The notes beneath the pieces are model-generated. The model was not told the DNA's origin and did not search any database. It was given only the letters and a program-made list of their open reading frames with translations. Below are positions 22,968-35,969 of a stretch of DNA of 64,000 nt, in pieces. The number at the start of each line of letters is the position of its first letter. The stretch's first letter is position 1. This DNA is from Mercurialis annua (taxonomy: Eukaryota; Streptophyta; Magnoliopsida; Malpighiales; Euphorbiaceae), in assembly GCF_937616625.2 (NCBI RefSeq), contig NC_065571.1:47787651-47851650 (forward strand), read 5' to 3'. Both the position numbers and the translations under genes were made by a program.

Positions 22968-25570
22968 TTTGTTATTTTTAATTGTTTACTTCTTTTAATG
23001 TTTTTTTTGAACTGTTGTACTCCGGTCTCTTCTCTCGGACTATTTTTTTTATACTTCTATTCCTCTTTTTAGTTTTGTTTTAGCTCCACTACTTTCTAAA
23101 ATTGTTCTCTCTTATGAACAGGTGAAAAATTGCCTAATTTGACCTAAGGAAGCTTTCAACAATTTAGAAGTTATTTGCTTTTGATGTAACCATTACAGAT
23201 TTTCTTAATTCACCTAATTCATTACCCATTTTATCATAATCAACAACTTTTAAGTTCCATTTGCTTGTAATGTCAAAGATTAGTTTTTCTATCTCATGAA
23301 ATTAAGAAAAAAATGTCAAACAATAGTATGAAAACAATTAATTCAGGAGGCTCTAATTAATTAGTGTTGTTATGATAAATTCTAATTAGATAGTAGAGTT
23401 ACTAGTGAGTAATGAGACTTTAGTCTTTAGTTAGGTTATCTAGATTGATATTTTGAGATTAAAAGTCTCAAATTTGATTTGAATAAAGTGAAAGAGTTGA
23501 AATATTGGAAAAGTATTCATTTAAATTATGTTCACTATATAATTCATCGCTATATGAAATAAATTTTACCATATCACTATATAAAATTAAATAATGTCAT
23601 ATTGAACAAATTAGAATTATTATTTAAAGCTATGATGGAATTTAATTGATTATATTAGAAATGTACACTGAATCTAACCAACCAAATTAAATCCAATCAA
23701 ATAGATGATCAGTTTGTTTATTTATAATAAATTAATAATATTTTAAATAACTAATTCGATTTGACTTTTAATTTTAATTTTAATTTTAAAAATTAATAAA
23801 AACCAAAAAAATATTTAAAACAGTTTTACTTTTAATATCCTAGAATTTTTAGTTCTAAAATTTTAAATCTTGATAATATTGTTAGTTTTGTATTTCGGTG
23901 ATCAAGGTGGACAGTATCAACCCCTAATCATCGTTTGCCTCTTAATCCCTCGTGGGGCCATCAATCGTCGTTTGCCTTTAAATAATAATTTTTTTTTTTT
24001 TGAGAATTCCTCTACCTTACTAATCTTTTACCACTAGCAAAATAATCAAGCGTTGCTTTGACCTTTTATTATTCATCAAATAATTATTATTAAATTAATA
24101 TATTATTTTAAATAACAAAAAATTTATAAATAATTCAATTTATTTTATTTGACAACAATAATTTTAAAAATTGTGTCATTTTATTATAAAATATAATTAT
24201 ATACTTATTAGAATAAGGGTTTCGTACTTGCATTAAAAGGAGTAAACATAATAAAAAATATATAATGTTGAAGTATAAATAATAAAATAAATTAAGAATA
24301 ACTAAATCAATTTAATATTATTGTGTTTAAGATTATTAACTAATACTAAATATAATTTTTATGATAAAAATAATAGTAGATGAAATATGTAAGTTAACAA
24401 TTATTAAATTTATAGAACATTAATTCATAAAATTAGTAAGTTTATTAGATATTAATAATTGGTTGTATTTTTTTGGTACAAAATGTGTAATTTTTTTAAA
24501 TAAATTAAATAATATTTATATAATTAATGTTGCTGACATTATTGTAATAGTTTTGTACTTAATTATTTTATTTCTTTTACTTGATTACTAAAAGAAAAAG
24601 ATGCTTACATTTTAATTGTAACATATAAATTATTTTATTTTTACATATGTCTAAATTTAATTCTCTATTTTCTAGAGTCATATCATTGAACTGTTTTTGA
24701 AATAATAATCATATCTTAGTTTTAATTAAATATCTATCTTAATTAGGTCTAATATTATAAAAATATCAATTCTTTCAACTAAGGTTAAATCTAGCCAAAC
24801 CTTTCAATAAGTACATTTCAATTTTAGTCAAACATATTCTTTTTCCAAAAAAAAAATAGCAAAAAATTTAAATTTTAACCAAACCAAACCATTTTTTATT
24901 TGAAAAATAATAATCAAAATCTAAAATATAATTGAAAAAATTATCATAATAAGTATTTTTCAAATAAAAAAAATTAAATTTGATCAGAATTAGAAATATA
25001 CTTAAAGGTTTAACATTATTTTAAAACAATGAGTGGTTATCTGACAGTGAAATATACTTATTGAAAATTGATAAAATATGCAATTTTTAATGGTTTAGGT
25101 AGAATTAACCTCATCTAATTTGTTTCATACTTTTAAAATATTAAACCTAAAATAGAAGTGATTGTATAGAAAAAAATATTTAAAATTATTACTCTATTAA
25201 GCTATAGTAACAAAACACATATATTTTGCCAGTAAATTAATAAGTAATAAAAATATCTCAAGCAAATTTAAAAACAAATAATCATTAAAAATAACATTTA
25301 AGGACCAATACATAACTTTCAAAATATATATAGAGTAAACTTGTTGTTTTTACACCTTATTTGGCTTATTAGGCGGTAGTGTGGAAGTTGTAAACTCAAG
25401 AGTTGTTCATAAGCAGACCATAACAAATGCTTAAATTACTTTGCCGTTTAACATTTAATGTCGTTTGTTTCTTAGCTTTAATGTATAGTATAATAGTCCA
25501 TAAACATACTCCCTGCCTCATAAATTGTTTGTTCGGACAACACAATATCGTAGTATTAGTATATGAAATT
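22968..25570. other. AT-rich intergenic DNA, no gene seen
   Basis: No supported gene. A short direct repeat (ATCATCGTTTGCCTCTTAAT at about 23927 and ATCGTCGTTTGCCTTTAAAT at about 23966) and a diffuse inverted repeat at about 24776-25110 (CCAAACCTTTCAATAAGTAC against TATACTTATTGAAAATTG) are visible. Confidence 0.4.
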
Positions 25571-25574
25571 ATAT

Positions 25575-25978
25575 TCGAGTAAAGGATCGATTCACCCTCT
25601 GAACTTGACATAAAATATCAAACACATCTAAGTTCGTAAAACCAGATCAAATTACTTTAATGTTTGGCAAAATCGGATCGGTTTCACCTTTTTGTCCAAA
25701 AAAACAATAAAATACATATTTCAAAAAATTAACCCTAATTAACTCTAATTAATTTTAATTAAAATATTAATTAAAAAAGTTTTAGTATTATTTTTTGAAT
25801 TTTGGGGAAAAAGTTTTTTCCAGTTATATTTATAATATTGAAGGTTATTTAGAATATATGCTAAATATGAAGAATTTATTGTGAATGTTATGTAAGTGAA
25901 AAGAGTTCATTTTGATATTTCAGTATGCAATTGAAAGTCAAAAATACGATACAGGGTAAAATTGATCTTTATTCAACA
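25575..25978. repeat. Inverted-repeat element, probable MITE
   Basis: The left end GAGTAAAGGATCGATTCACC and the reverse complement of the right end (GAATAAAGATCAATTTTACC) are related, with AT-rich sequence between. I found no convincing target duplication. Confidence 0.42.
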
Positions 25979-26998
25979 TGGAAGTGTTATCAATAAAAAT
26001 AATCAAAAGTTAGTGATTTTTGAAATCGTTTGCCGATTAAAATTCGATTTCCATCTGTTACTATATTGTCATAGAATTTAGGTTTAAATGCACTAAAAAT
26101 CGCCAACTTTCGCGTGTTTTTAATATTTAAATAATCTTTTAATTTTAACACTAAAGTATATGAACTTTTTAATTTTTGCAATTAAGACACCGGCACCATT
26201 TCTGATAAAACAGCACCGCTTTAAATGTAAAATGCTACCATTTTAAAAAAAAGCGCAAACGAAATTTTAATTGCAAAAATTAGAAAATTCGTGTATTATT
26301 ATATTAAATATAATAGTTTATATTAAATATGCAAAACATACGAATTGATCAATATATTTAACTTTCCGAAGAAAAAAGATCCACCACTTAAAAAAGCAAC
26401 TAAAATTGATCACATGACGTAGAAAAAAAAAGATATATTTAAAATGTTAAAATTTGGAATATGTTAATCCTTTAGAAATTTCCAATGATTCCAAGTCATA
26501 ACCAAATGGCATATCTCTGTTATTTGACAAAATTCCACTTTGTTCGGATCTTATAGTTTATTTTTCATTTTTTTTCGATTTTGCGTGTGTGAGAACTAGA
26601 ACTACTATATAAATCACCTCATCCTACCTACACATGCAGCCAGCCGGCTAGCCTCCTATATTTTTCCCAAGTATTTATTTATTCAATCGTATATTCAGAA
26701 TAATTATTTTAAGATTACCTGTCAAAGCAATAACCAATAATAATAGACTAAAATATAGTATTTTAACTAAATTGCCCTTTTTTAATAAACAAAATGATAA
26801 CAAATTTAAAAAAAAAATATTCTATTACTTGTTGTTTAGAATAGTGTGACTCCTTATTTTATCGAAACAACATTATATTCAGCACTCGATTCAAAATAGA
26901 TCATTTTTTAAATTTTTTAGAATATAATCGAGGTGTAATATAAAATTTAAAATATTTAAATTAATCAGTTTGATTGACTATATATATTCATATAGTAT
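25979..26998. other. AT-rich intergenic DNA
   Basis: Nothing recognised apart from a weak inverted repeat (about 26085-26330) and a compact CAGCCAGCCGGCTAGC stretch at 26638. Confidence 0.35.
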
Positions 26999-28595
26999 TT
27001 TTTTTGGTTAATGGTAATTAAATTAGCTCTAACACAAGATGTGAGAGGCAAAAAATATTAAATTCTTGTAAAAGAATTTAAACAGCGAAATACATCATTA
27101 CCACACAAAAAAATTTCCGGATTATGATATTTATAATGAATCACACCCTTAATAATACAATTGAAAAGCAAATCAATATAGTTCGAAGCTTCATTACGGA
27201 AACCCATCTTATTCCTAGCCTTCCACAATTTTCAAATGCAAAAAAAACAAATTGTTACCCAAAGATTTTCGTAATGCGAGTTCGCCAAATCCATCCATTA
27301 ATAATAGAAACTTGCTAAGTCCCCCGGCATTACCCAACTACGATGCCAATCCGGGATAGAAAATTAGACCAAAACCTCCATGCTAAAGGGCATAAGAAGA
27401 TGATGCGAGTTGAAGTTTCTATACCTGCACAGTGAATGTAGAACCGCTGCTCGTTATCAAGGATTCGACGACGAACCAAAAAATCCTTTGAAGCCAGCCG
27501 ACCCTGATGCAGAAGTCAAGTGAAAAATTGTATCATAGGCGGGATTTTTTGTTTCCAGACCTGCGAAAAAAATCTACCTTGCTGCAAATGATCATCAGCG
27601 GTTATATGGAGCTTAAAGAACCCAGCAGCTGTGAAGATGTTTCTGCCGCGCCAGAATACTCCGTCCTGTTGGTTGTTGAAGACCGCCACAGGAAGTTTTT
27701 GCTTGAGCAACTGAAAAGATTCTGATTCCCCCAATCTGAGATGCCTTTTCCATCTAAAATTCCACCTCGTCAAGCTATATGTGTCCATTGTTTTCAGGTT
27801 TGAAACAGTTGCCTCAGGATGAATAGCTAAGTTAAACAAATTCTGAAAATCTATGCTCAAAGGATTAGCTTGATTATGAAGCCACAAATCTCGCCAAAAG
27901 AGAATATCTGATCCATTTCCAAATCTGAAACTGATATTAGAACTAAATAAATTCCAAATATCTTCATTGCCAACACAATACTTCCGAACCCCTTTCCAAA
28001 AGTGAGATATATGATGATTATTTGGGTTAATCAAATCGTTCCATGAATTCAGATTACAACTAGCACGAGTAGTCAAAAACCAAAACGAACCCTTATCACA
28101 AGTTAGAAGTTTCCATACCCATTTAAGGAGTAGACTTTGGTTTCGAAGCCTAAGAGGTGGAACGTTCAGCCCTCGAAAGCGCAAAGGCAAACAGATATCC
28201 TTCCATGCTACTTTACAAATACCCCTCGTAGAACCCGAGCCCGACCACATAAAATTTCTCATAAGTCTATCCAAATACGTTAAGACACCTGAAGGAATGG
28301 AAAAGCAACACATAGAATATACAGGCAACCTACACAAGACTGACTTTATCAACACAAGTCTATCAAATAGAGAAAGTAAGTTACCTTTACAAAGAGTCAA
28401 ATGAGAAGAGAAATTTTGAACATTTGGATTGAAGCGAGACACCGTCAAATTTCTCCGAGAAAGAGAAAGTCCTAGATAAGTAATATGAAGCTTATCTATT
28501 TTACAATTAAGAATAGAAGCGGCAGAAGCTATATCTTGACCAGACACATTTAAACCAATAATCGAACTCTTGGCATAATTTATTAAAATAAAAAG
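26999..28595 (-). mobile_element. 5'-truncated LINE, second family
   Basis: On the minus strand it opens at LINYAKSSIIGLNV, inside the reverse-transcriptase thumb region, continues through IDKLHITYLGLSLSRRNLTV, LLSLFDRLVLIKSVLCRLPV and SGVLTYLDRLMRNFMWSGSG, then the zf-RVT-like WKQKIPPMIQFF, and ends with an A-run (CCATTAACCAAAAAAAA) at about 27000. The 343-codon open part is 27516-28547. Beyond it there are stops but similarity continues (RLASKDFLVRRRILDNEQRF). Residues differ clearly from the LINE at 16.7-22.3 kb, so this is another family. The upstream endonuclease and catalytic reverse transcriptase are missing, as expected for incomplete reverse transcription. No target duplication identified. 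Confidence 0.82.
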
Positions 28596-29655
28596 TTATA
28601 ATATTGAATACAATTGAATTTGATAGTCATTCGACTTAATTTGGTTTTTAAATGTCTTAAAAAACAATTTTAAATGTTATTATTTTCCTATTTGTTAAGG
28701 TATTTAGACTACTTGATAAGTGATTTGTCGTTTCAACCTCTTTAATGAGATTTTCAGTTCTTCGTCTATTTTGTTTCAGCTTCTTCAATTGTTTTCCTTT
28801 TTTATGACCATTAATCAACTACCACCTCACATAACTAACATATTTTTACTTAATTTCTTCAAAAATATTATCATGATATTAAATTGTAAATTTGATTGAT
28901 CCGTATATTTTATTCTAACCCCCTCCATTTTCTTCTTCATTTTTTTTTTCAAATTTCTAAAAATCTTTCTCATCCCTAGTCAGATTCGTTTTTTGTTGTT
29001 GTTACCATCATTGTCGCCATCTCATCATTTTTCTTCTATCTTTTTTTCCAGATCTGAAATTTGTCGTCGCTGCCATTGTTATTTGTGTTCCTCTTTTTAC
29101 GTTTGAAATTTGCTTCTTTTCATCGTCGTCTCTTCATCATTATTGTTGTTGTTCATCTTCTTTTTCATTTTCGTCTTTTGATTTAAATTCAAATTATTTT
29201 TAACAATGTTGTGAATTTTTGGAGTTATATTGTGTTATTTCTATAATTTTATTATATTTCACTGCATTTTTATTTTTATTAGTCTACAACATGATTTGTT
29301 GATGATGGTTGATTTTTAAATTTTTATAATGTTGCAGTATTGTACGCAGGTTGATCTACTATTGACCTTTAGTTGACACTTGATTGATGTTGTTCATTAT
29401 TTTTAATGTTTCGAATGCAATTTTTTTAAGAGAGTTATTTTGTGAGTTTATGGATTTATGTTGTGTTATTTTTGTATTTATATTATATTTCATTGTATTT
29501 TGCACTTTTTTATTATATAGAATGACCTGCTAATGACTACTAATTTTTAAATTTTTATAAGGTTGAGTGTTATACAAATGTTAATCTTGTTGATCTTCAC
29601 TTATTATTCAGTTGATTTTTTAAAAGAGTAGTAAAAAGAAACAAATTATAAAGTA
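28596..29655. other. Pyrimidine-rich non-coding stretch
   Basis: The plus strand is rich in C/T between about 28780 and 29180 (for example CTTCTTCATTTTTTTTTTC), reminiscent of a leader sequence, but no credible start or conserved reading frame follows. A repeated 'gttgtgttatttttgtatttatattatatttcattgtatttt'-like unit (near 29225-29280 and 29460-29510) indicates a local duplication of about 240 bp. Confidence 0.35.
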
Positions 29656-29659
29656 AATT

Positions 29660-30560
29660 TATGTTATTTATAAAAGCACAGATGAAGGTGAGGAGGATAT
29701 GCAGGTTTATGTTAATATTTTTTATATTATTTTAAATATTAGTAATTAATTAATAAAATTAATAATTCTAATCTAACTCATAAAATATTTCATAATCCAA
29801 CAGAACCTCTAATTGATATCTAACTGATTTAATATTGACTATAAATAAAATATAGTGATACATATATTAATATATTTATTAATATAATTGATTTAATTCA
29901 ACAAAGAATTTAATTAATCTCTAATTACTTTAATATTAATTATAAATAAAATTTAATATTTAAAATAAATTTAATCCAATTCATAAAATATTTATTAATT
30001 TAATAAAAATTCTATTGGTATAGATTAAAAGTGAAATACAATGATATTATTATTATAGATTTAATTGATGTAATTATAATCAAACACATAAGATATTTGA
30101 TAATCCAAGCTATCTAATTCTTTTTTAGGATAATAACTTTTTTTAGAACAAACCTTATTTAATTGAACATTAATTTTAATTTTAATCTATATTAATATAG
30201 TTATAATAAATTTAATTGATAAAATAATAAACTTATTACCTTTAATTGTTAGTATAAACAATATAATTAATAGCTTAACTCAAAAAAATATTTTTTAGTC
30301 CAACAAAACTCTAAATAATTTCATATTAGTTATACATAAAATATAATGTTATGATTATAATAAATTATAAATAATTATTAATGATATCAATTAGTATTAA
30401 TAAATTATTACATTAATAGATTAAAATATTATATTTATTTCTAATAAAAACTCTAATTAATTAAGAATTGATTGATATATAAAATAAACTGGTAAATACT
30501 AATAAATTTAATTAATATGTAAATTGACTAATCGTCTAAGGGCGCATAATGTGTAACTAG
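29660..30560 (+). mobile_element. Decayed Helitron of the same family, copy 3
   Basis: The left part, ATTTATAAAAGCACAGATGA, resembles the 5' end of the intact copies. The right end, GGGCGCATAATGTGTAACTAG, is a weak hairpin plus CTAG followed by T. The interior is AT-rich and non-coding. Divergence is much higher than in the copies at 14.3 and 39.8 kb. Confidence 0.45.
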
Positions 30561-31990
30561 TCGTATAAAAAGCCTCCATTTTAATCCTTAAATACTTGGG
30601 GCAAGACTAAATGAATTAATTAGAGGAAAGACGGTAATTACTCAAAATATTTAGCTAGATATGTTGCTATGTTTCTTATTAGATAATTACATTTCCCTTT
30701 TTTATTTATTTTTATCCTTTCTGTTTTTATAAATACAATCTTGTCTTTCATTCTTCAATTAAAAACAGAAAGCAAACCCTAACATAATTAGCTATGAGGC
30801 AACCTCCGATGCAATCGCTCCGCCATCACTGAAGCAGTCATGCGGCAACCACTGAAGCAACCACCTTCTAACTCGCCGTAGCCGTTCTCCGCCCCGTTTT
30901 TGCTTCCGCTCCATTCCACCCCTTTGTCGATCTGTTGTGTTACGTCGTAGCCACTCTCCTATATTTGCTTGTTTTGTTCAAGCTATTGTTGTGCATTTGC
31001 AAGCTGCCATGAGTCTTGAAGGAGAAACGGTCGGAGATGGAGGATATGTTGCCGCCATGACGAACAATTCAAAATCAGAGATAGAATCAATATTTTGGAT
31101 TTTGGTTAATCCATTTTTTGTTTTTGTTTTGTGAACGACGGCGGTGATGTGGTGGTGGTCCGATTTTCAGTGTTGCACAGCCCGCACTCTAAGTGTTTGA
31201 AGAAATGCTTATGAGAATTGTAATGTTTTGGGTGTTGGGTAACCAATGGATAATATTAGGTAAACCGTTGGATAACTTGTAATAAATTTTATTTTGAATA
31301 TATTATTAATAGAATTGTTAGTTAACTGTTGTTGAATTTTATTTTGTTGCTATTTAACCAATACTGTACTAATGGTACACCAATAACCTTGTTTTTAGTA
31401 TATTGTTGGTTAACAAATGGTTAACTAATGGTTAATCAATAATTTTAGATTTAAAAAAAACGATTTAGGTTTTATTTGACGGTAGCTCTTGCGGTGATGA
31501 AGGCGGAGGAGTTTTTAATAGAATTTTCAACTAGTTTAATAGAAATGAAGTACACCAATAACTTTGTTTTTAGTATATTGTTAGTAGACGGTGGGTCAAC
31601 CGTTGGTACCTTGTTAGTATACCGCTGGTTAATTAAAATTGTATTTTTGAGATTAAAAAATTATTTTTAAGAATAACAAAAATTATTTTTACAAAAAATA
31701 AAATACAAATTATATTTTTTAAAAATAAACTTTTGATATTGTATTTTTAAAAATATTTTATCTTTTTTTGGTATTAAAAAGAGGCCATTCTCCATAGACA
31801 TAGTAAGGCCCATAAATACATTATCTAGCCCATCAGAAATGCACATTAGCTAGCCCATCAGAAATTTACATTCAAGACTTGTCCAGCCTCTTCTAAACTT
31901 GACCATCCAACAATTCAGCCCTTTATCCTTTTCTCCATTCGTTATTTTTAAAGATTTTTCAGAGTATAGAATCATTACGGTCTAGAAATC
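30561..31990. other. Non-coding with a GC-richer patch and a repeated motif
   Basis: 30790-31140 is richer in GC and has short open frames (for example CFVQAIVVHLQAAMSLEG) that I cannot assign. It may be a gene relic. Between 31240 and 31630 variants of 'aaccnttggatAA' and 'aaccaatggat' recur six or more times. Confidence 0.3.
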
Positions 31991-31994
31991 TATA

Positions 31995-32168
31995 TAGTCG
32001 ACCCTCTAATAATTAATATTTGATAAATTAATAATTCTAATAATTAATCAAATTTTAAGGAACCAATTTTAATATTACGTCTTATAAAGTATTCAATAAA
32101 TTAATAATTCTAATAATTAATAAATTTTTAATCCATCATATATATTAATTATTAGAGGGTTGACTGTA
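31995..32168. mobile_element. Pogo/Lemi1-type MITE
   Basis: The ends are AGTCGACCCTCTAATAATTA on the left and TAATTATTAGAGGGTTGACT on the right, nearly perfect inverted repeats of about 24 bp with TA at the boundaries. The pattern matches plant pogo-like (Tc1/mariner) MITEs. It is 174 bp, and its two inner halves are also related to each other. Confidence 0.7.
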
Positions 32169-32937
32169 ATATTAAAATAATTTTATTTAAAAAATTATTT
32201 TATAATTTCTCAAATTAAATTAATTTCATGTACTCCTGTAATTTTAGAGAGTATGAAAAGTTACTATAAAGATGTTAAATATAAACATGTTGGAATTGAA
32301 TAAAGGATCATGATAAATATTTGCATCATGCAATTAACTCACATCTAATTATTTTTTAGTTGTCTATTTTTTAACTCAATTAAAATAATAATTTTTTTAG
32401 GTCATAAAAATAGGTCATTTTAGTCTTTAAATTTGTTTATTTTATACAATTTTATTTAAAATTAATCTAAAAATATTATTACTCTTAATTAATTAAAATA
32501 ATTAAATATGAATTTATTTTATTTTAACATACAAATCCAGGGAGACGACGCTTTGTTATGTTGGAATTTGACAACCATTATCATTAGTTTTTTTAAGTAG
32601 AAAAGGACATATGTTCCCATAATTAGTTGCTATACAAAAAGAGAGGGTTTATTAATTGTTTACCCAATTAATGTGTTGAATTGTCCGACTACAATATAAT
32701 TGGAATGCAAGTGGATTGCACATTACCCTCAAAAACATTAATCATCATTTAAACATTTTTCTATTTCAGCACTAAGATTCCATATAATAGGTCCCGTTTC
32801 CTTGTCATCACCAACTCAAAATTTGGGTTAATTACTCGTTTATATATTAACTTCTTACTTTTGTACCGAAAAGAAAAAAATATACTTAAAGAATAGATAG
32901 AAAGAGGAAAAAAAAACTAAATGAGCTATAATTAATT
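32169..32937. other. AT-rich intergenic DNA
   Basis: Nothing recognised. Confidence 0.35.
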
Positions 32938-33252
32938 GGGTTAATTACATATAAAATCTTCATCTTATATACGAATTCTCAAAAATACCACGACCTTCAA
33001 AACGTCAATTCAGGACATCACCTATCATTTCTTTTCAAAAACAATATCGGCACATTATTAGATAAAATTTTGCTGATTTGAACACCCGATGAGAATGCCA
33101 CGTGTCATGCCATGTCAGTAAAAACGCCACTAAAATTGTGCCCGTGTTATTTTTGAAAAAAATGAAAGATGTTGCCCTGAATTACCACATTTTAAAAGTC
33201 GTGTTATTTTTACAATTTCGTATAAAGTTGGTGATTTTATATATAATTCACC
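32938..33252. mobile_element. Long-inverted-repeat element, MULE-like
   Basis: The outer 90 or so bases on each side are imperfect reverse complements: GGGTTAATTACATATAAAAT on the left against GATTTTATATATAATTCACC on the right, and CAGGACATCACCTATCATTT against AAATGAAAGATGTTGCCCTG. The centre has CCACGTGTCATGCCATGTCAG. No exact target duplication found. Confidence 0.55.
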
Positions 33253-33321
33253 TTTGATATAATATAGCAAATGAAAAGAGTAATATTTTTCATGATGGAA
33301 AAGAAAGGGTAATTTTATTCG

Positions 33322-33707
33322 GAGCAAATTACTTTCAAACTCTTTACATTTGTTATAATTCACACTTTGTTTTTTTTATTTGAAAATCAGATGATTTTTT
33401 CCTCATTTTTTTATTGTGTCAACATTTTAGTCCCTCCATCTATTTTTTGTGTTAGTTAACCAAGTTAAAGGATTTATAAAACTTGAGGGACGAAATAGTA
33501 GAAAAAAGCAAAAATAGGGGATCAAATTGTTCTTTTTTTAAAAATAATTTTTTTATTTAGTGCTTTTAACTCAGTTGAGTTACACCAAAAATGGACAAAA
33601 TGTCTAAATCATTGAGGGAAACAAAAGTGAAGGATCAAATCGTTTGATTTTTAAAGGGACCAAAGTGTGAATTATGACATATGTGGGGGCTTCAAAATAA
33701 TTTTCTC
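33322..33707. mobile_element. MULE-like MITE, family A copy 1
   Basis: The left arm has GAGCAAATTACTTTCAAACT and ATAATTCACACTTTG; the right arm CAAAGTGTGAATTAT and AAAATAATTTTCTC. Flanking 9-mers TTTTATTCG and TTGTATTTG agree at 7 of 9. The same terminal sequences recur at 54648-55023. Confidence 0.62.
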
Positions 33708-33878
33708 TTGTATTTGACAAAACACTCGTTTAAATTTTTGTATTTGTCTATTTTTCCTATTATGTTTTTATATTTTCATTTATAAACATTACATTTTTAT
33801 ATTTTTAATTATATAGCATTAACTCTTTCCTCCAAAAATAAAAAGGCGTTTTAATGCGAGTAAGATAAGTTCTTTTAA

Positions 33879-34236
33879 GGGCAAATGTTATAAAAAGGCC
33901 AAACCTTTCATAAAAGTTTCATAAAAATCCTGACCTTTCAATTTTGTCGATTTTGGCTAAAAACTGATTATTTGGTTTCACAAAAGTCCTGATCTTTCAA
34001 TTTTGTCAATTTTGGCCAAAAATGGATTATTTGGTTTCACAAAAGTCCTGACCTTTCAATATTTGACATGCCACATAGGCGCCACATAGGCACCACATAG
34101 GCAAATTGAAATCAAATTGAGAGTTGGCCACAACTGAAACCAAATAATTTGTTTTTGGCCAAAATCGACAAAATTGAAAGGTCAGGACTTTTGTGAAACT
34201 TTTATGAAAGGTTTGGCCTTTTTACGGCATTTGGCC
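33879..34236. mobile_element. MULE-like MITE with perfect 9-bp target duplication
   Basis: 358 bp. The inverted arms exceed 100 bp (AAAAAGGCCAAACCTTTCAT on the left against ATGAAAGGTTTGGCCTTTTT on the right). Both sides carry TTCTTTTAA (33870-33878 and 34237-34245). The left half contains three direct copies of a 'cctgaccTTTCAATTTTGTCgattttggc' unit, and the centre has three 'gccacatagg' copies. Confidence 0.85.
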
Positions 34237-34245
34237 TTCTTTTAA

Positions 34246-34929
34246 TGTTTAAATTTATAATTAAATTTTTTTAATTATACGTGTTTTAATTAACTGGTCC
34301 TTAAATTTTATTTTTTCCTTTTCTGATCCCACAACAAAAAAATATTATTTTTAGTTCCTCGTTGGATGTCTGTCAAGAGCATGCTTTCACGCTCCGTTAA
34401 CTAATAGAAAAATATAAAAATAAATTTTCACGTAGAAATATTGTTGAGCTTAAACTTATTTTAAGGTCTACAACCTATACGCGTTTAAATTATTTAATGT
34501 TTAATTTTATTTTTTTATCCTTAAACTATTATTTGTCGTTAAATTAGATTCTTTGTTAGATGTCTGTCTCACATGCTCACTAAGGAAAAATCACATAGTT
34601 GAATTTCACGTATTAAAACAAATAATATATTGTAGAGGGATGTAAAATATATTTATCCCTTATCACTTGCTAATTTTGGAGCATATGGTCATAATCTTTA
34701 CAAACACCCAACAAGAGACATAAAGTAACGTTTTTGCTTAGTTGAGAGACCAAAAAGAGCACGACTGAAGTTTATGAACGATTAATCAAAATACACTATT
34801 AAAGGACCTAATTATGGGTGCAATCTTTTTTAATTTGTTTTCATATTTAACTTTATTAAAATTTAATTTGTGTATTTTTATTTTTGTTGACCTTAAATTT
34901 TTTAAATTGATTTTTTTGATCTAAATTAA
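34246..34929. other. Intergenic with a diffuse direct repeat
   Basis: Two copies of a segment including GATGTCTGTC, GCTC and TTTCACGTA lie about 190 bases apart (34368 and 34559). No gene seen. Confidence 0.35.
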
Positions 34930-35318
34930 CACTACTAGAAAACATTAGCGACGGAATCGGAATATTCCGTCGCTAATGCCCTTATTTCGTCGCAAAAAAA
35001 TTGGTCGCTAAACATGTTAGCGACCAATTTTCAAATTCGTGGCAAAGTTAGCGACGAATAATTTGCTCCAATCCGTCGCAAATTGTCTTCCATGGCTGAG
35101 ACCAAATCTGAGACAAATTTGTGACAGATTTTATTAGTTGGACGAAATTTTCCGTCGTCAAAAGGTGTCAATTTGGAGACAAATTTGGCACCTTTTGCGA
35201 CGGATATTTCCGTCGCAAACTAATTTAATTAGCGACGGACATAATCTGTCGCGAATGGTGCCAATTTTGTCTCCCCATTAGCACCTTTGACGACAGATCA
35301 AATTGGCTTTTTTTAGTG
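34930..35318. mobile_element. Miniature CACTA (En/Spm) element
   Basis: It starts CACTACTAGAAAA and ends TTTTTTTAGTG, the CACTA terminal rule. Subterminal repeats built on GCGACGGA / TCCGTCGC occur many times in both orientations, including the palindromic GACGGAATCGGAATATTCCG just inside the left end. These are typical transposase-binding arrays of CACTA elements. 389 bp with no transposase, so non-autonomous. The 3-bp flanks TAA and AAA are not an exact duplication. Confidence 0.75.
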
Positions 35319-35861
35319 AAAAAGGGTCAATTCAGTTTTTAGGGTGTAATTGGAAACGAAATGTGCGAATTAGAGTGATATAGACAAAATTGCAACGTCA
35401 TGATGCAAGTGGAAAGAGGCTAAAATATCAAAAAAGGGGCTAAAATATCGGGGGTTTTTTGGTGATTGAACCTTTAAAAAAAATCCAAAAGGATTTGTAA
35501 ATTTTTATTTTAAGATTAAAATGATATTTAAACTTTAAAAATTATTAGAACATAAATAAAATTTAGATATTATTAAATATCAATTATAAAAATATCAAAA
35601 TTATTTTAAACTTTTTTCTTTCGTAATTGGAGAGAGTGTTTAACTTTTAGAAGTGAGAGTGGGATAGAGTTCTCGACCCATTTTGCTAAAGATTTGGATA
35701 ATTTATCCGGATTTTTTATAATTGTCTTTGTTGATATTTCGTGTCAATTTTAGGGGGTGATTTGATCTTTTGTTCAAGTTAAAATAGAAATGGATGAATA
35801 AACCGCGAGGTGTAAGTGTTTAGCTTGACTATTTCATTTCATCCATTTGAGCTAAAAATGA

Positions 35862-35888
35862 ATGAATAAATAAATAAATAAATAAATT
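35862..35888. repeat. (AAAT)n microsatellite
   Basis: Six near-perfect repeats of the tetranucleotide AATA. Confidence 0.85.
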
Positions 35889-35969
35889 AAGGCAAAGAAG
35901 GCAACTATGTCTCTATTAAATTTGTTAGTTGATGTTCGTTGTAGTTAAAAGTCGTTTTCTTTTTAAATT

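Noticed and set aside
28780..29180. Pyrimidine-rich tract as a gene leader
   Set aside because: No start codon followed by a credible reading frame or splice pattern could be found.
30784..31134. GC-richer patch as a protein gene
   Set aside because: Frames are short and broken and I recognise no domain. At best it is a relic.
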